DNA from: Taxillus chinensis
Taxonomy: Eukaryota; Streptophyta; Magnoliopsida; Santalales; Loranthaceae
Assembly: GCA_023512835.1 (NCBI GenBank)
Contig: CM042090.1
Location: 54,726,865 to 54,790,864, forward strand
Length of the DNA: 64,000 nt
Direction of reading: 5' to 3'
The translations under genes were made by a program, and so were the position numbers. Below, in pieces: positions 55,649-64,000 of the stretch. The notes beneath the pieces were generated by a model, which saw only the letters and a program-made list of their open reading frames with translations, was not told where the DNA came from and ran no database searches. Positions within the stretch are counted from its first letter, which is position 1. Every line of letters starts with the position of its first letter.

Positions 55649-56713
55649 CTACAAGGGCAAATGAGGAGATAGTATCCACGTCGCCCCACAGCCTTCACGT
55701 CACGGCGTGCATATGGAGCGACCCACCGAGCGGTTTAGGGACACCTCCACTCCCATGAATGCCCGCCGACAAAGACATCTTCCAGTTGACTGCCATGTAC
55801 ATGCGGTTCAATGTTCACAAGGAGGAAATCTACAATTTCTTCCAAGGCATCGATGGCCAAGTTATCGGTGAAGTTGACGTTCTTAACCGGGCCTTCACTA
55901 ATGGCCACATCACAAGACTTCACTGGATGAGCTGCTCGAGTACATCACTCAAGATCAACAAGCAACGTCTCGTCCATCTGCCCGACCATGGGAAGCCCCG
56001 AAGCCAACTCCTGCTGCTTCTTATGAAGACTTACGAAGCAACCGCTCAACTACAAGAGGCACAAGGGAAACCGTTCAGGAGATCGGGCTGCTGAAGAAAA
56101 ATCAAACTCTTATCCTCAAGGAGCAGAAGGAAGTCAAAGGGCTGCTCGGTAAGATCTGGAAAGCCCCGGGGGAAGAAGAAGAAGAAAACTCCTACACCTC
56201 CTGTGGAGGATCCATTTGACGCACCGTCACCTCCGGTACAGTAGCACGCTGCACATAGCGAAAAGACACCGGAGTATCCCCAGTATCCGCAAGAGGCGGA
56301 GCCCTACATCGCTCCACCTTTCCCTCCAGCCGGTTCTTGTTTATTTCACACCACCAGCAGGGCCCGGCTCTTCACGGGCCCTCGTTCCGTTAATCCGGCC
56401 ATTGCAATGGTGGTCTGGCGCATTATCGAAGCTCCCCAGGAAGATAACCTCGGGCGCCCATCTATATTCATCTTCATCCGGCCCTCTCCACTTGCTGATG
56501 CTACGCCTACTTTTCAGCGGTTTACTTATGGAGACACCTTGCAAGCACGTTTTACACATGATTCGAAGTCTTCACGTCATCTTATTTGCGGCGTATCCTA
56601 GGCGATGAGTACTTATCTTCCGATGACGTTGATTTATTCTCGCCGTACGATGCGACACGTGGTGGAGGGCGAGCCCAACGACTACCCTATGGCTCAATAT
56701 ACCTCTATCATGC
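55649..56713 (+). pseudogene. aORF middle region, frameshifted linker with coiled coil
   Basis: Homology and composition suggest continuation of the aORF in changing frames. A stretch near 55925-56160 encodes LDELLEYITQDQQ and later EIGLLKKNQTLILKEQKEVK (coiled-coil-like), followed by Pro/Ser-rich sequence and, near 56480-56600, PLADATPTFQRFTYGDTLQA. Stops and shifts prevent one continuous reading. Domain function unknown. Confidence 0.45.
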
Positions 56714-57208
56714 TTGTGCGAGATATATGACCAGCCGTTAGAGGAGCATATCTTCCGCCGGCGGATGAATGGAGCAGCAGAAGGACATCGCTCTTGGCAC
56801 CAGGTCCATGAGGTTCTTATACCGGTCCTCCTTGATCGACACTTTGTACCCTTGCAGTTGGACCTGACTGTGGGCCATGCCGTCCTTTATGACCCGAGCC
56901 AAGCCCATGGGTTTTCCACACGGAAGAAGAAGCTTGTCCATGGTTTCTTGAAAAGAATCAAAAACGCACTCAGAAAAGAAGGGCTGTTGACATCCAAGTT
57001 TCCTCTGGTGCACTTTAATGAAATGGAGCTTCCCCAACAACCTGATCAATTCAGTTGTGGGATTTTTGTCTGCTATTATTTGATAGCTCGTTTGCGAGAT
57101 AAGGATACTTGGGCACTCACAGGAGACACCTCGGCTGACTTTGTCGCACGTCTTAGAAGAATGGTGGCCCATGTTATCTTCTACTATAGCGTTCCCACCA
57201 ACCGGTAA
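56714..57208 (+). pseudogene. Ulp1-like (C48 family) cysteine protease domain in the Athila-like aORF region
   Basis: Open frame of 164 codons with no genuine ATG at its beginning, so the domain was the C-terminal part of a longer protein. Catalytic-type residues in the C48 order: His43 (DRHFVPLQLDL), Asp60 (AVLYDPS), Gln109 (LPQQPDQ) and Cys115 (QFSCGIFVCYY). The usual D before C-G is Ser. This pattern, with the hydrophobic strand before Asp and CG-x-F-V-C-x-Y after Cys, is typical of the SUMO-protease/Ulp1 family, which cleaves SUMO from targets. Ulp1-like domains captured by plant MULE transposons are known; I infer an analogous capture here. All four residues are present, but the upstream region is frame-broken. 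Confidence 0.75.
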
Positions 57209-58505
57209 CGGTCTTCTGCCCTTTTCCTTTTCCCATGCTCTGAGGGCATCGCATCATTTCAATATGGGGGGTTTCCCTTGAACCGGTTGTTTGTTTGTTT
57301 GCATGAATGTTTCATTGTTCTCTTATGTTTTTGCTGTGAATGTATGTTTTGCCTGTGAGGTGCATGGCTACCAAGGTATGCAAATTCTGGTTAACTATAT
57401 TGACCACCTTAGTATCTTGTTGTGATAAAGATGTTTCAATTGTTAAGGTGTGTTATAAGTTAGTTAAGCATGTCGTTATTTTTTGTATGATATCACCATG
57501 ATTTTGGAGCTGACATTTGAATAGTTAGCTGAGCATGTTATGATAGGATGAACTTTGTAAACCCTGAAGTGAAGTGCAGCATAGGCATATACTTTTTGAG
57601 AGCACCATTATCTTGCCTTTGAGTGTATTTTATGGGTTATTGGGTTCTCAATTTGCTCTTAATATTCATCACTAGCTATTTAATGGTTGGAGTTACTTAG
57701 GCATACGAAGTACCTGTTCGTGCTCAGTGTTTGGTGTATGGTGTTAGTGATTCAAGTATTTCCGTTCAGGTTGTTTAAAAAAAAACAAAAAAAACAAAAA
57801 AGGGCTTGTGTGAGGACAATAGCAGAGTGAATAATCCATCAAGGGAGAGCATAAAATATTACCTTGTAAGGTTATTACTAAAAAGAAGTGTGAAAAAAAA
57901 ACAGTGTTTGCCAGAATAAAAGCCACAATGGCTTACTGTTTATATGTGTTTTTGTTTTCGTGTTGCATCCATAATGGCTAAGTTGTTTTGTTGTGCAATT
58001 TGTGTCACAAATGTGAGCTTAAATCTTTAGCTCCAAGTGTTTATCAGTAAGTAAAATAGAGTGTGTGTTTTCCTTGACGAGCACAATGGGGATCTCTCAT
58101 GTTTACTTGGCAAAAACTTAATCAATAGCTAGTAGTGGGTGTAAGAGTAAACCCTTAGTTGTTAGGCATTGATAGTAGGGCCTGAGAGGAGAGAAAAGAA
58201 AGTTATATTTGAGTAAGGCTGCTCTAACCTTCGTAAGGACTTTCAGGGGGAGCTAAGTTCATTTTATCCTTGCATGTTTGCTCCTATCTGAACTGTTAGT
58301 AACGATATTACATGGTTGTTGGACTTGATAGTAAGGGCATGTTTCGATTAACTTATGATTCATTTTTAGCTATTGGAATGTCTACTTCATCATGATACAA
58401 TTGTATGCCTTGGGAAACCATACCTCTCTTGTTTGTTAGTTTATTCTTTCTTTTCCGTTTGACTGTGTGTTTATTTCTTTTTGCTTGAGGACAAGCAAAG
58501 GTTCA
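57209..58505 (+). other. 3' UTR of the Athila-like element
   Basis: Non-coding, T-rich, with an A-rich tract (57777-57800) and the word TTTGCTTGAGGACAAGCAAAGG (58481-58502), a short inverted repeat common just upstream of Athila polypurine tracts. Confidence 0.6.
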
Positions 58506-58519
58506 TGTATGGGGGAATT
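58506..58519 (+). other. Polypurine tract of the Athila-like element
   Basis: TGTATGGGGGAATT directly precedes TGATAATG, the 3' LTR start. Confidence 0.75.
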
Positions 58520-60025
58520 TGATAATGTGCATTTATGCCGTTATCCTAGACCTTATATAGGGTGTTTTAGCGTCTGTTTTGTACCTATTTGCATGTTATT
58601 TTACACATATTTGCTCTAACCCCTAGGAAGACCCTGTTTGGTGTATAGTGGTACTTTTTGAGTGTTTTTGGCAGGTTTTGGAGCAACCTTTTCCCACACA
58701 CCTTCGCTAGATCACTCCATACACTCAAGAGGAAGCTATAGGAAAAAGATGGAAGCAAAATGAAGGCAAAATCAAGGTGCACGTGAAAAGCTTTCTCACG
58801 TGCATTCTCACGTGTAAGGATTTTATTGCATGGATGCCTTCTACAACTCAAGAGGAAGCTTTAGAGCAAATTTGAGTCGAATTGGAGCTGCATGTGAAAA
58901 GGGTCTTCTCACGTGCATTCTCACGTGCAGGCATTTTTGAGCTTCAAATGATGTGTTTTGTTGTTTTAATCATTTTCCTCTAAAGAACTGGGGTCAAATT
59001 TGGTGTAGTTTGAGTTTTATTTCGCCTAGAACGTCGAATAGTGTCACTAACCAAAACGACGTCATTTTGGTTGCGACCACATTTATAATTAGGGCACACT
59101 TTTTGTAACCCTAATTTGGCCCACTAAATCCTATAAATAGGGGGCTTGGGAGGCATTGTAAATCATCTTGAGTGGGAGAATCTGATCTGAGTTCTGAAAA
59201 GAGCTATAGCCATTGCTAAAAGATCGGATTGTCCTTGGCAAGGAGTGATTTTGGGCGGACGCCGGAGTCGTTGGAGGCTGGAGTCCTGGTTCATCTTGGG
59301 GTCTTCCTTTATTGTCCTGGTACTGTAATCATGTTCTTTCTTGTAATTGTTATTGCTTTTGTCATGATTATGGAGTAGTTTTATTCGTCTAGGGGAGCAA
59401 TGTAGCCCTCAATAAATTGTATTCAGTTTGGTTATGGTTGTTCAATAAAATAGAATTCAGTTCTTGTTTAATTCACTTGCTTGAATGGAAATGCCTAGTT
59501 TATGCATAATTAGGTAATCTTACCCCTTGTCTAGGGTAGAACACTAGTGAATTAGATTTAATATTGCATGATGGACCAAGTCTGCAACTATTAGATTGTT
59601 TATCTACCTTGATCACTTTTATTCACATGGACCAAATGGGATAAAAGCCTTAAATCTATCTTAGCATGGACCAAATGTAAGATAGGTAGGAGATAATCAA
59701 CATGAACATAAACTAGAACATAAATCAAGAACAAGAGCCATAACCAGACTATTACAATCGATTGGGTGGTAAACATTGTGACCCTAGATCCTTAATCACT
59801 GAAATTTCTATACCAATAGCTTGCCAACATTCTGATTTAATCATTTTTCGTTCAAACTATGTGTACAACAAAAATCAATTGTCCAGACATAAAATCAACT
59901 TATTAGCTTAGTGTTTGCTGCTTAACAGCATTAGCTACCTCCCTGTGGGTTCGACAACCGGAGTCTTAATACTCCATTTTATTACTTGACCAGTGCACTT
60001 GCTGCAAAACCTATAGACACAATTT
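58520..60025 (+). repeat. 3' LTR of the Athila-like element
   Basis: About 1506 bp, collinear with 46710-48219 with few substitutions and small indels (for example GACGCCGGAG against GACAGACGCAGGAG near the end of R). TATA box at 59131-59140. Ends in GACACAATTT, which merges with TTTTATCTCTC of the 209-bp duplicate, so the edge is placed between 60021 and 60025. Confidence 0.9.
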
Positions 60026-60231
60026 TATCTCTCTTTTTGGATTTGTGTGAGCCATGGCAATGATGGCTCAATGACCAAATCTCCATCCAAAGGAGTTATC
60101 TCAAGCCAGTCACGAGCCCGGACGACACCGGGTGATGACAATATGCATGATGATATATGGGAAGGTATAGGATTACCCTTGATGTATGAGTGTACAGGGT
60201 TGCATATTTGAGACAGCACCCGCAGTGTAGT
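60023..60231 (+). repeat. 209-bp flanking direct duplication, right copy
   Basis: Second copy of 46501-46709, starting at the Athila-like LTR end. Contains the last 118 bases of an Ogre-like LTR and then the Tekay-like U5 fragment, and continues into 60232 onwards (CTCCATTGGTGC...), which is the apparent original continuation. Confidence 0.85.
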
Positions 60232-60660
60232 CTCCATTGGTGCTAGTTACCAACCCCTTGACCTTTTGGGTGCAGGCAAGGGGATGTCATGTTCCTAGTT
60301 CTGGGTTCCCTGAAATTTGGGTGCGTGACATCAGGGACCTACAGGCGTTAGGTGGGACCACCAAGGTGGACAACAGTTCTATTGTGGTTTTGATTTATGT
60401 TATTTGTATTGTTATTTTTGGGAGGTTCTGTTCCCCAGTGGGGAGATATTGTTAGGTGGATTTTATTGTAATAAAGGCATGTGGATTTGTAAACGTTTAT
60501 CCTGATTTGAATTTAATAAGTTTATGATTTTGTCTTTCTGAATATCAGCTGTGTAGTGTATGATGTCTTGTGTGGGAGTATTGTATCCTACCCCCTTCTC
60601 CACCGCGTGGGTAAAGGGGGAGTCATGAACTGGTTTCCTCGGGTTGAAAATTCGGGGTGT
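60232..60660 (+). repeat. Tekay-like LTR 3' ends (two partial copies)
   Basis: One LTR tail ends TTTGGGTGCGTGACA at about 60330; it keeps ACCAACCCCTTGACC-TTTTGGGTGC as in C2 near 17811-17832. A second tail ends TCGGGGTGTGACA at about 60665, after a U5-like TTGTAATAAAGGCATGTGGA. No PBS follows either tail. These are recombined remnants related to, but distinct from, 14648-25381. Confidence 0.6.
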
Positions 60661-61082
60661 GACATCATGTATTACTCCGTGTGTCCTCGTGGAAAGGACA
60701 TCGACAGTTTAGGAAGGGTTCCAAGCTATCACTGAGATTTATTGGCCCTTTTGAGATTCTGGACCGGGTTAGTCCTGTGGCGTATCAATTGGCTCTTTCG
60801 CCTTGAATGAGTAGGGTTTGTAGTGTGTTCCTTGTGTCGTAGTTGGGGAAATATCATCCAGACTCCACTCATGTGATTGATTGGGGCGATCTAGATGTTG
60901 CTGATGATATATATGTTGTTGAGATTCCTGTTCGGGTATTGGACAGGCGGGAGAAGCTTTTGCGTGGCAAAGCTATCCCTTTGGTTCGTGTCTTATGGAG
61001 ACACCGTGGCATGGAGGAGGAGACATGGGAATGCGAGGCAGAGATACGGGAGCATTACCCCGAGTTGTTCGAGGACGAATAA
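60661..61082 (+). pseudogene. Tekay-like integrase C-terminus and chromodomain
   Basis: In one frame: FIGPFEILDRV-like and VAYQLALSP (about 60738-60804), a stop, SRVCSVFLVS, a stop, then KYHPDSTHVIDWGDL from about 60849 and the chromodomain VRVLDRREKLLRGKAIPLV...WECEAEIREHYPELF (about 60931-61074). The chromodomain identifies a chromovirus; its role is to guide integration to chromatin. Only the very end of pol survives. It belongs to a different copy from the interior at 17888-21630, which lacks this part. Confidence 0.82.
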
Positions 61083-61474
61083 TCTTGAAGGAGGGAGGTG
61101 GCTTGAGCCTTATCCAGTATGTATATGTATACTTATTGTGTGTTTCCTGCTTTCTTGTTTTGTATGGTTGTGTTGAACATATGTGATATGTTTTATGTGA
61201 TATGATCTGATGTGCATATGTGATATGTGGGTTTGTGGTTATGTGGCGCATAGGAGATATGTGAGTTTCTTTATACTTTTCTTCTGGGGTTGTTTGTGCC
61301 AGTTTCGGCTTGTTGTGAGCTATGGTACACCCGTGTGATGGGTGACATGTTTGTAAGTGTTAATATTATGTGGGGACTTTGAGTTTGAATTTTGCGATAG
61401 ATTTGTTAAGTTTTGCATGTGACTTTGTGTTATTGTTTGGCCCATATGTTTCTTTTGGGGGACGAAAAGTCTTT
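61081..61474 (+). other. 3' UTR of the Tekay-like remnant
   Basis: Non-coding; contains repeated GATATG/TGTGATATG words at 61180-61262. Leads to the polypurine tract. Confidence 0.55.
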
Positions 61475-61487
61475 AAGGGGAAGAGGA
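61475..61487 (+). other. Polypurine tract of the Tekay-like remnant
   Basis: AAGGGGAAGAGGA immediately before TGTAATGACCC. Confidence 0.72.
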
Positions 61488-62943
61488 TGTAATGACCCGT
61501 GTTTGGGTTGATTTAATTGGTAATGAAGATCTCATTTTAGTATCGTGCTTAGTGATACGAGCGTTTTGGCTGTAGTTGGGTCTAATTTGGAGTTTGAGAC
61601 CTTGGAAGGCTAATTGTTTAATTTTGGGTGTTTATTAATTAAAAAATTAGTAGGAAATATAAATAGGAGGAACATAAAGAGAGCCTCCACTTTATGTTAT
61701 CATGTTGGTGTGTTTGAGAGAGAGAGCTTAGAGAGCTTGGAAGCTTGAAGCCTTGGTGATTTGGGGCGATTTGGGTTCGTGGAGCTCAAAGAATCACTCC
61801 AGGTAGGGGTTCTTGTACTCCTTCTCTTGATTATGTTCTTGATTTGCACGAATTTATGAAATATAGCATGAACCTTGGGTTTTTGGGGAATTTGGAGAAA
61901 ATCTAGATTTCGGGTTAGATCTGGTGGTTTACATAAGATCTGTGGTTAAGATCTGATTTATATCGCTGTGGGTATGTATTTCTGAAATCTAGGGATTTAG
62001 AACCAAGTATTTCATGAGGATTGAGAAGTCAACCATGGCAAGGTAGATCTAGATCTAAATGGATATAATCTGTAAAAAAGCAATATATGTGTGTGTTTCG
62101 TGCGATTTAGAGGCGTTAAGGATGCGTTTTGGGGTATATATTATGGTTTATTGAGTTTAAAGTGGGTTTGTGGGCGTCTGGGGGTCGCTGGGTTAATTCC
62201 AGATGAAGAATAGGCCAAAAGTGACAATGAACAGGACCCTGGGCGATCTAGGAAGGGTCGGAGGTCGAAGGGTCGAAGTTCGAAGTCTGAAGTTCGAAGG
62301 TCAAAGGTCAAACCTTCGAGGCAAATCTTTGAGCCTTTGAGTCTAAGCTTTAAGTCTCCTGGTTAGCAGTTCTGCAGCTTCAGGTTAGCAGTTCCAAGGT
62401 ACAGTAGGACCATTTACATTGTTAACCATATTGCCTCTCCACAATTTAAGTTCTATACTTAAGTTATAAATGTAAATAACGAAATACCCCCCTTTCGAAT
62501 TCAAAGAAAAATACTAGAAAATTAAATTTTTACTCCTTCAAAATGTGAAAAATAATATATTTTGTGTAAAATCCCGGAAATAGGCAGTTTTTTGTAGTGG
62601 TGACTTTTTGAAAAGTGGGTTTAGACCTCTTAGAAAAATCCTCAAAAATCAGATTATCTTAATTATGGTATGGGGAGTCAATGCCGAGACTTTTTATTTC
62701 AAGAAAACAGCTTCTATGAAAATCCTCTCTCTTGGTCAAGACTTGAGAATAGTTTTGTGAAAACTGGCCTATATAACAGAGAAAGTTGTGAACTCTAGTG
62801 GTCATGTGGGCCCTACAAGGCTACCTTGTTAAGCCTGAGAGACGAGATTTGTCCAGAGCCTAAGAGGCTACTGTGCCTAAGAGATAATACGAGGCCCGAG
62901 GGGCAGTACTGTGCCTAAGGGGGGCAACATGGTGCATGAGAGA
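61488..62943 (+). repeat. 3' LTR of the Tekay-like remnant, interrupted by hAT
   Basis: Starts TGTAATGACCCGTG after the polypurine tract. TATA-like ATATAAATAGG at about 61667-61677 is followed by a GA-rich leader (GAGAGAGAGC). A TCGAAGG/TTCGAAG-rich patch lies at 62250-62330. The sequence continues to 62943, where the hAT terminal inverted repeat begins; the rest of the LTR should lie beyond the hAT element, outside the window. Confidence 0.7.
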
Positions 62944-63241
62944 CAGGGCCGGCCCTAAGAAATCGGATGCCCTAGGCGACTTAAGGCAAGCTTTTAAAAA
63001 AGGTGCCCCTATTTTTTTTTGATGTTATTGAACCTTAGATTTTTCTTAACCTACTTAAAATTTATAATAATCCTAAGTTAAAATTTATAACTATTAATTC
63101 AGAACATCAATCATATAATCATAAAAACAACATATAAGTGATACAATAATTAATTTTAAAAAATAATCTTCATTTAGATCACATCTAAGCTCATTTCATC
63201 ATTATAAATATAAATAGAAAAATTAATATTATAACATACCT

Positions 63242-63322
63242 GATTAATCTAAATAGACAAGTATCATCATCTTCATCCATTACCAAAACATAAATGATTT
63301 GTTCTTTGCCTGTTACCTGAAA
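63242..63322 (-). other. Possible 3' UTR exon of the hAT transposase gene
   Basis: On the minus strand, a polypyrimidine stretch ending CTTTTTTTCAG precedes 63322, and CAG|GTATGTTATA follows about 63242. A donor-like CTAG|GTAATTAT lies near 63405, after the transposase stop. This suggests introns in the 3' untranslated part; RNA support is needed. Confidence 0.35.
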
Positions 63323-63434
63323 AAAAGAAAAAATAATAAATACAATAAAATATATAATCAAACATAAACGTACAAATACTATTTATTATTTTATATAATT
63401 ACCTAGAAAATCATTAGCAACAAACCAGCAACAA

Positions 63435-64000
63435 TCACAGAAATTTTGATCTTCTTGCTTTTGCACCCGCAAAATTGCTAATTAAAGTATCATACTCAAT
63501 CTTACTTGCAAGATCATTTTCAATGGATAAAATGGCCAACCCATTCAATCTTTCTTGTGACATTGTTGACCGAAGGTAAGATTTGATCAATTTCAACTTT
63601 GAAAAGGTTCTTTCTCCAGATACAACTGTAACTGGAATGGTAAGTAATATCCTGAAAGCAATCCATGCATTTGGAAAACAACCATCCATTACTTTCAAAT
63701 GATTCAACACTTCAATCGGACTCTTTATATAATTTGGCAAAGAATTTTTCAATACTTGCAATTCTAAAAATAAATCTCTGCCATCAATATCAAATGAATG
63801 TCCATCACATTTGAGGAAATCTTCAAGTTTGAGACAATAACTCTTCAAACATTCACTGTCAACTGAATTTAGCTTTTTCAAATCAAACAAAAATCCAAAA
63901 TTCTGCTCATATAGCTGAAATTGCTCAAACCTCTCCTTAACTGAAGTAAGGCCTTGGTCAACAATATATATGAAGTAATTTATTCAAAATAACTCTTCAG
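63435..64000 (-). CDS. hAT transposase C-terminal region (partial)
   Basis: Minus-strand frame open from the window edge to TGA at 63437-63435, about 188 codons. The C-terminal hAT dimerisation domain is clear: AWIAFRILLTIPVTVVSGER, FSKLKLIKSYLRSTMS, LAILSIENDLA. The combination resembles the ZMYM/TTF-type zinc-finger hAT transposases of plants (family memory). The usual W/R and S-x-ER-x-FS residues are present, and there is no stop within the visible part, so this may be the least damaged gene of the window. The catalytic DDE region is upstream, outside. Confidence 0.85.

Larger units (their letters stand above)
46710..60025 (+). mobile_element. Athila-like Ty3/gypsy retrotransposon with extra 3' ORF region, 13.3 kb
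   Basis: 5' LTR 46710-48219, tRNA-Asp PBS 48236-48253, gag from 48410, protease-RT-RNase H-integrase to 53880, a 101-bp repeat promoter region, aORF region 54887-57208 ending in a Ulp1-like domain, 3' UTR, PPT, and 3' LTR 58520-60025. The LTRs are nearly identical apart from scattered point differences, so the insertion is fairly young, yet every ORF is broken. It is therefore probably a descendant mobilised in trans, or rapidly decayed after insertion. Flanked by a 209-bp direct duplication. Confidence 0.9.
62944..64000 (-). mobile_element. hAT-superfamily DNA transposon, 3' end (continues past window)
   Basis: Starts with CAGGGCCGGCCCTAAG, a terminal inverted repeat of the form common in plant hAT elements. 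It is followed by about 480 AT-rich bases and then the 3' end of a minus-strand transposase. The candidate 8-bp target-site sequence on this side is ATGAGAGA (62936-62943). The other end is beyond the window. Confidence 0.82.

Noticed and set aside
60025..60237. Short minus-strand frame MLSQICNPVHSYIKGNPIPSH and its twin at 46503-46697
   Set aside because: Present in both copies only because of the 209-bp duplication; it spans LTR ends of two different elements.

Overview
The window looks like nuclear DNA from a flowering plant, in an intergenic block made almost entirely of nested and broken transposable elements. I see no intact host gene, rRNA or tRNA gene. The evidence for a plant is Ty3/gypsy lineages found in plants (Athila-like, Ogre/Tat-like, and a Tekay/Del-like chromovirus with a C-terminal chromodomain), primer-binding sites for plant tRNA-Asp and initiator tRNA-Met, TATA-box LTR promoters, and a plant-type hAT transposon. 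I cannot name the species. Family names rest on motifs and layout read by eye; no database search was possible.

Layout, left to right. (1) 1-1645: apparent LTR sequence of an unidentified element rich in CTACGAGT-type short repeats, inserted into (2) 1646-6481, a minus-strand Athila-like element keeping its 5' LTR, PBS, gag, protease and the start of reverse transcriptase. (3) 6482-8522: a minus-strand broken additional ORF (aORF) of retrotransposon origin, cut by that Athila LTR. (4) 9279-about 14647: the 3' end of a minus-strand Ogre-like element: a 3.36-kb LTR, polypurine tract and a 31-bp satellite-like array. (5) 14648-25381: a concatemer of full and partial LTRs of a Tekay-like element around one decayed gag-pol region without integrase. 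(6) 25382-28705: unassigned DNA, then a minus-strand Ogre-like 5' fragment (gag, PBS, LTR end). (7) 28706-46618: a long plus-strand Ogre-like element (17.9 kb) with both LTRs, two tandem ORF1 copies, gag, protease, a predicted 183-nt intron, RT, two RNase H domains, integrase and a 31-bp 3' UTR array. (8) 46710-60025: a plus-strand Athila-like element with both LTRs, broken gag-pol and, between pol and the 3' LTR, a TATA-driven aORF region ending in a Ulp1-like cysteine protease domain. It is flanked by a 209-bp direct duplication. (9) 60232-62943: Tekay-like LTR ends, an integrase/chromodomain tail and a 3' LTR, interrupted by (10) 62944-64000, the 3' end of a hAT transposon on the minus strand.

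No element looks autonomous. Nearly all coding regions carry nonsense changes (several demonstrably CAG to TAG between copies) and/or frameshifts, and the Ogre-like integrase has lost its second catalytic Asp.

The most interesting items are the aORF/Ulp1-like region inside an Athila-like element with its own promoter and 101-bp repeats, the 209-bp target duplication, the duplicated Ogre ORF1, the three-frame-open 31-bp arrays, and CACGTG-centred palindromes shared by unrelated LTRs.
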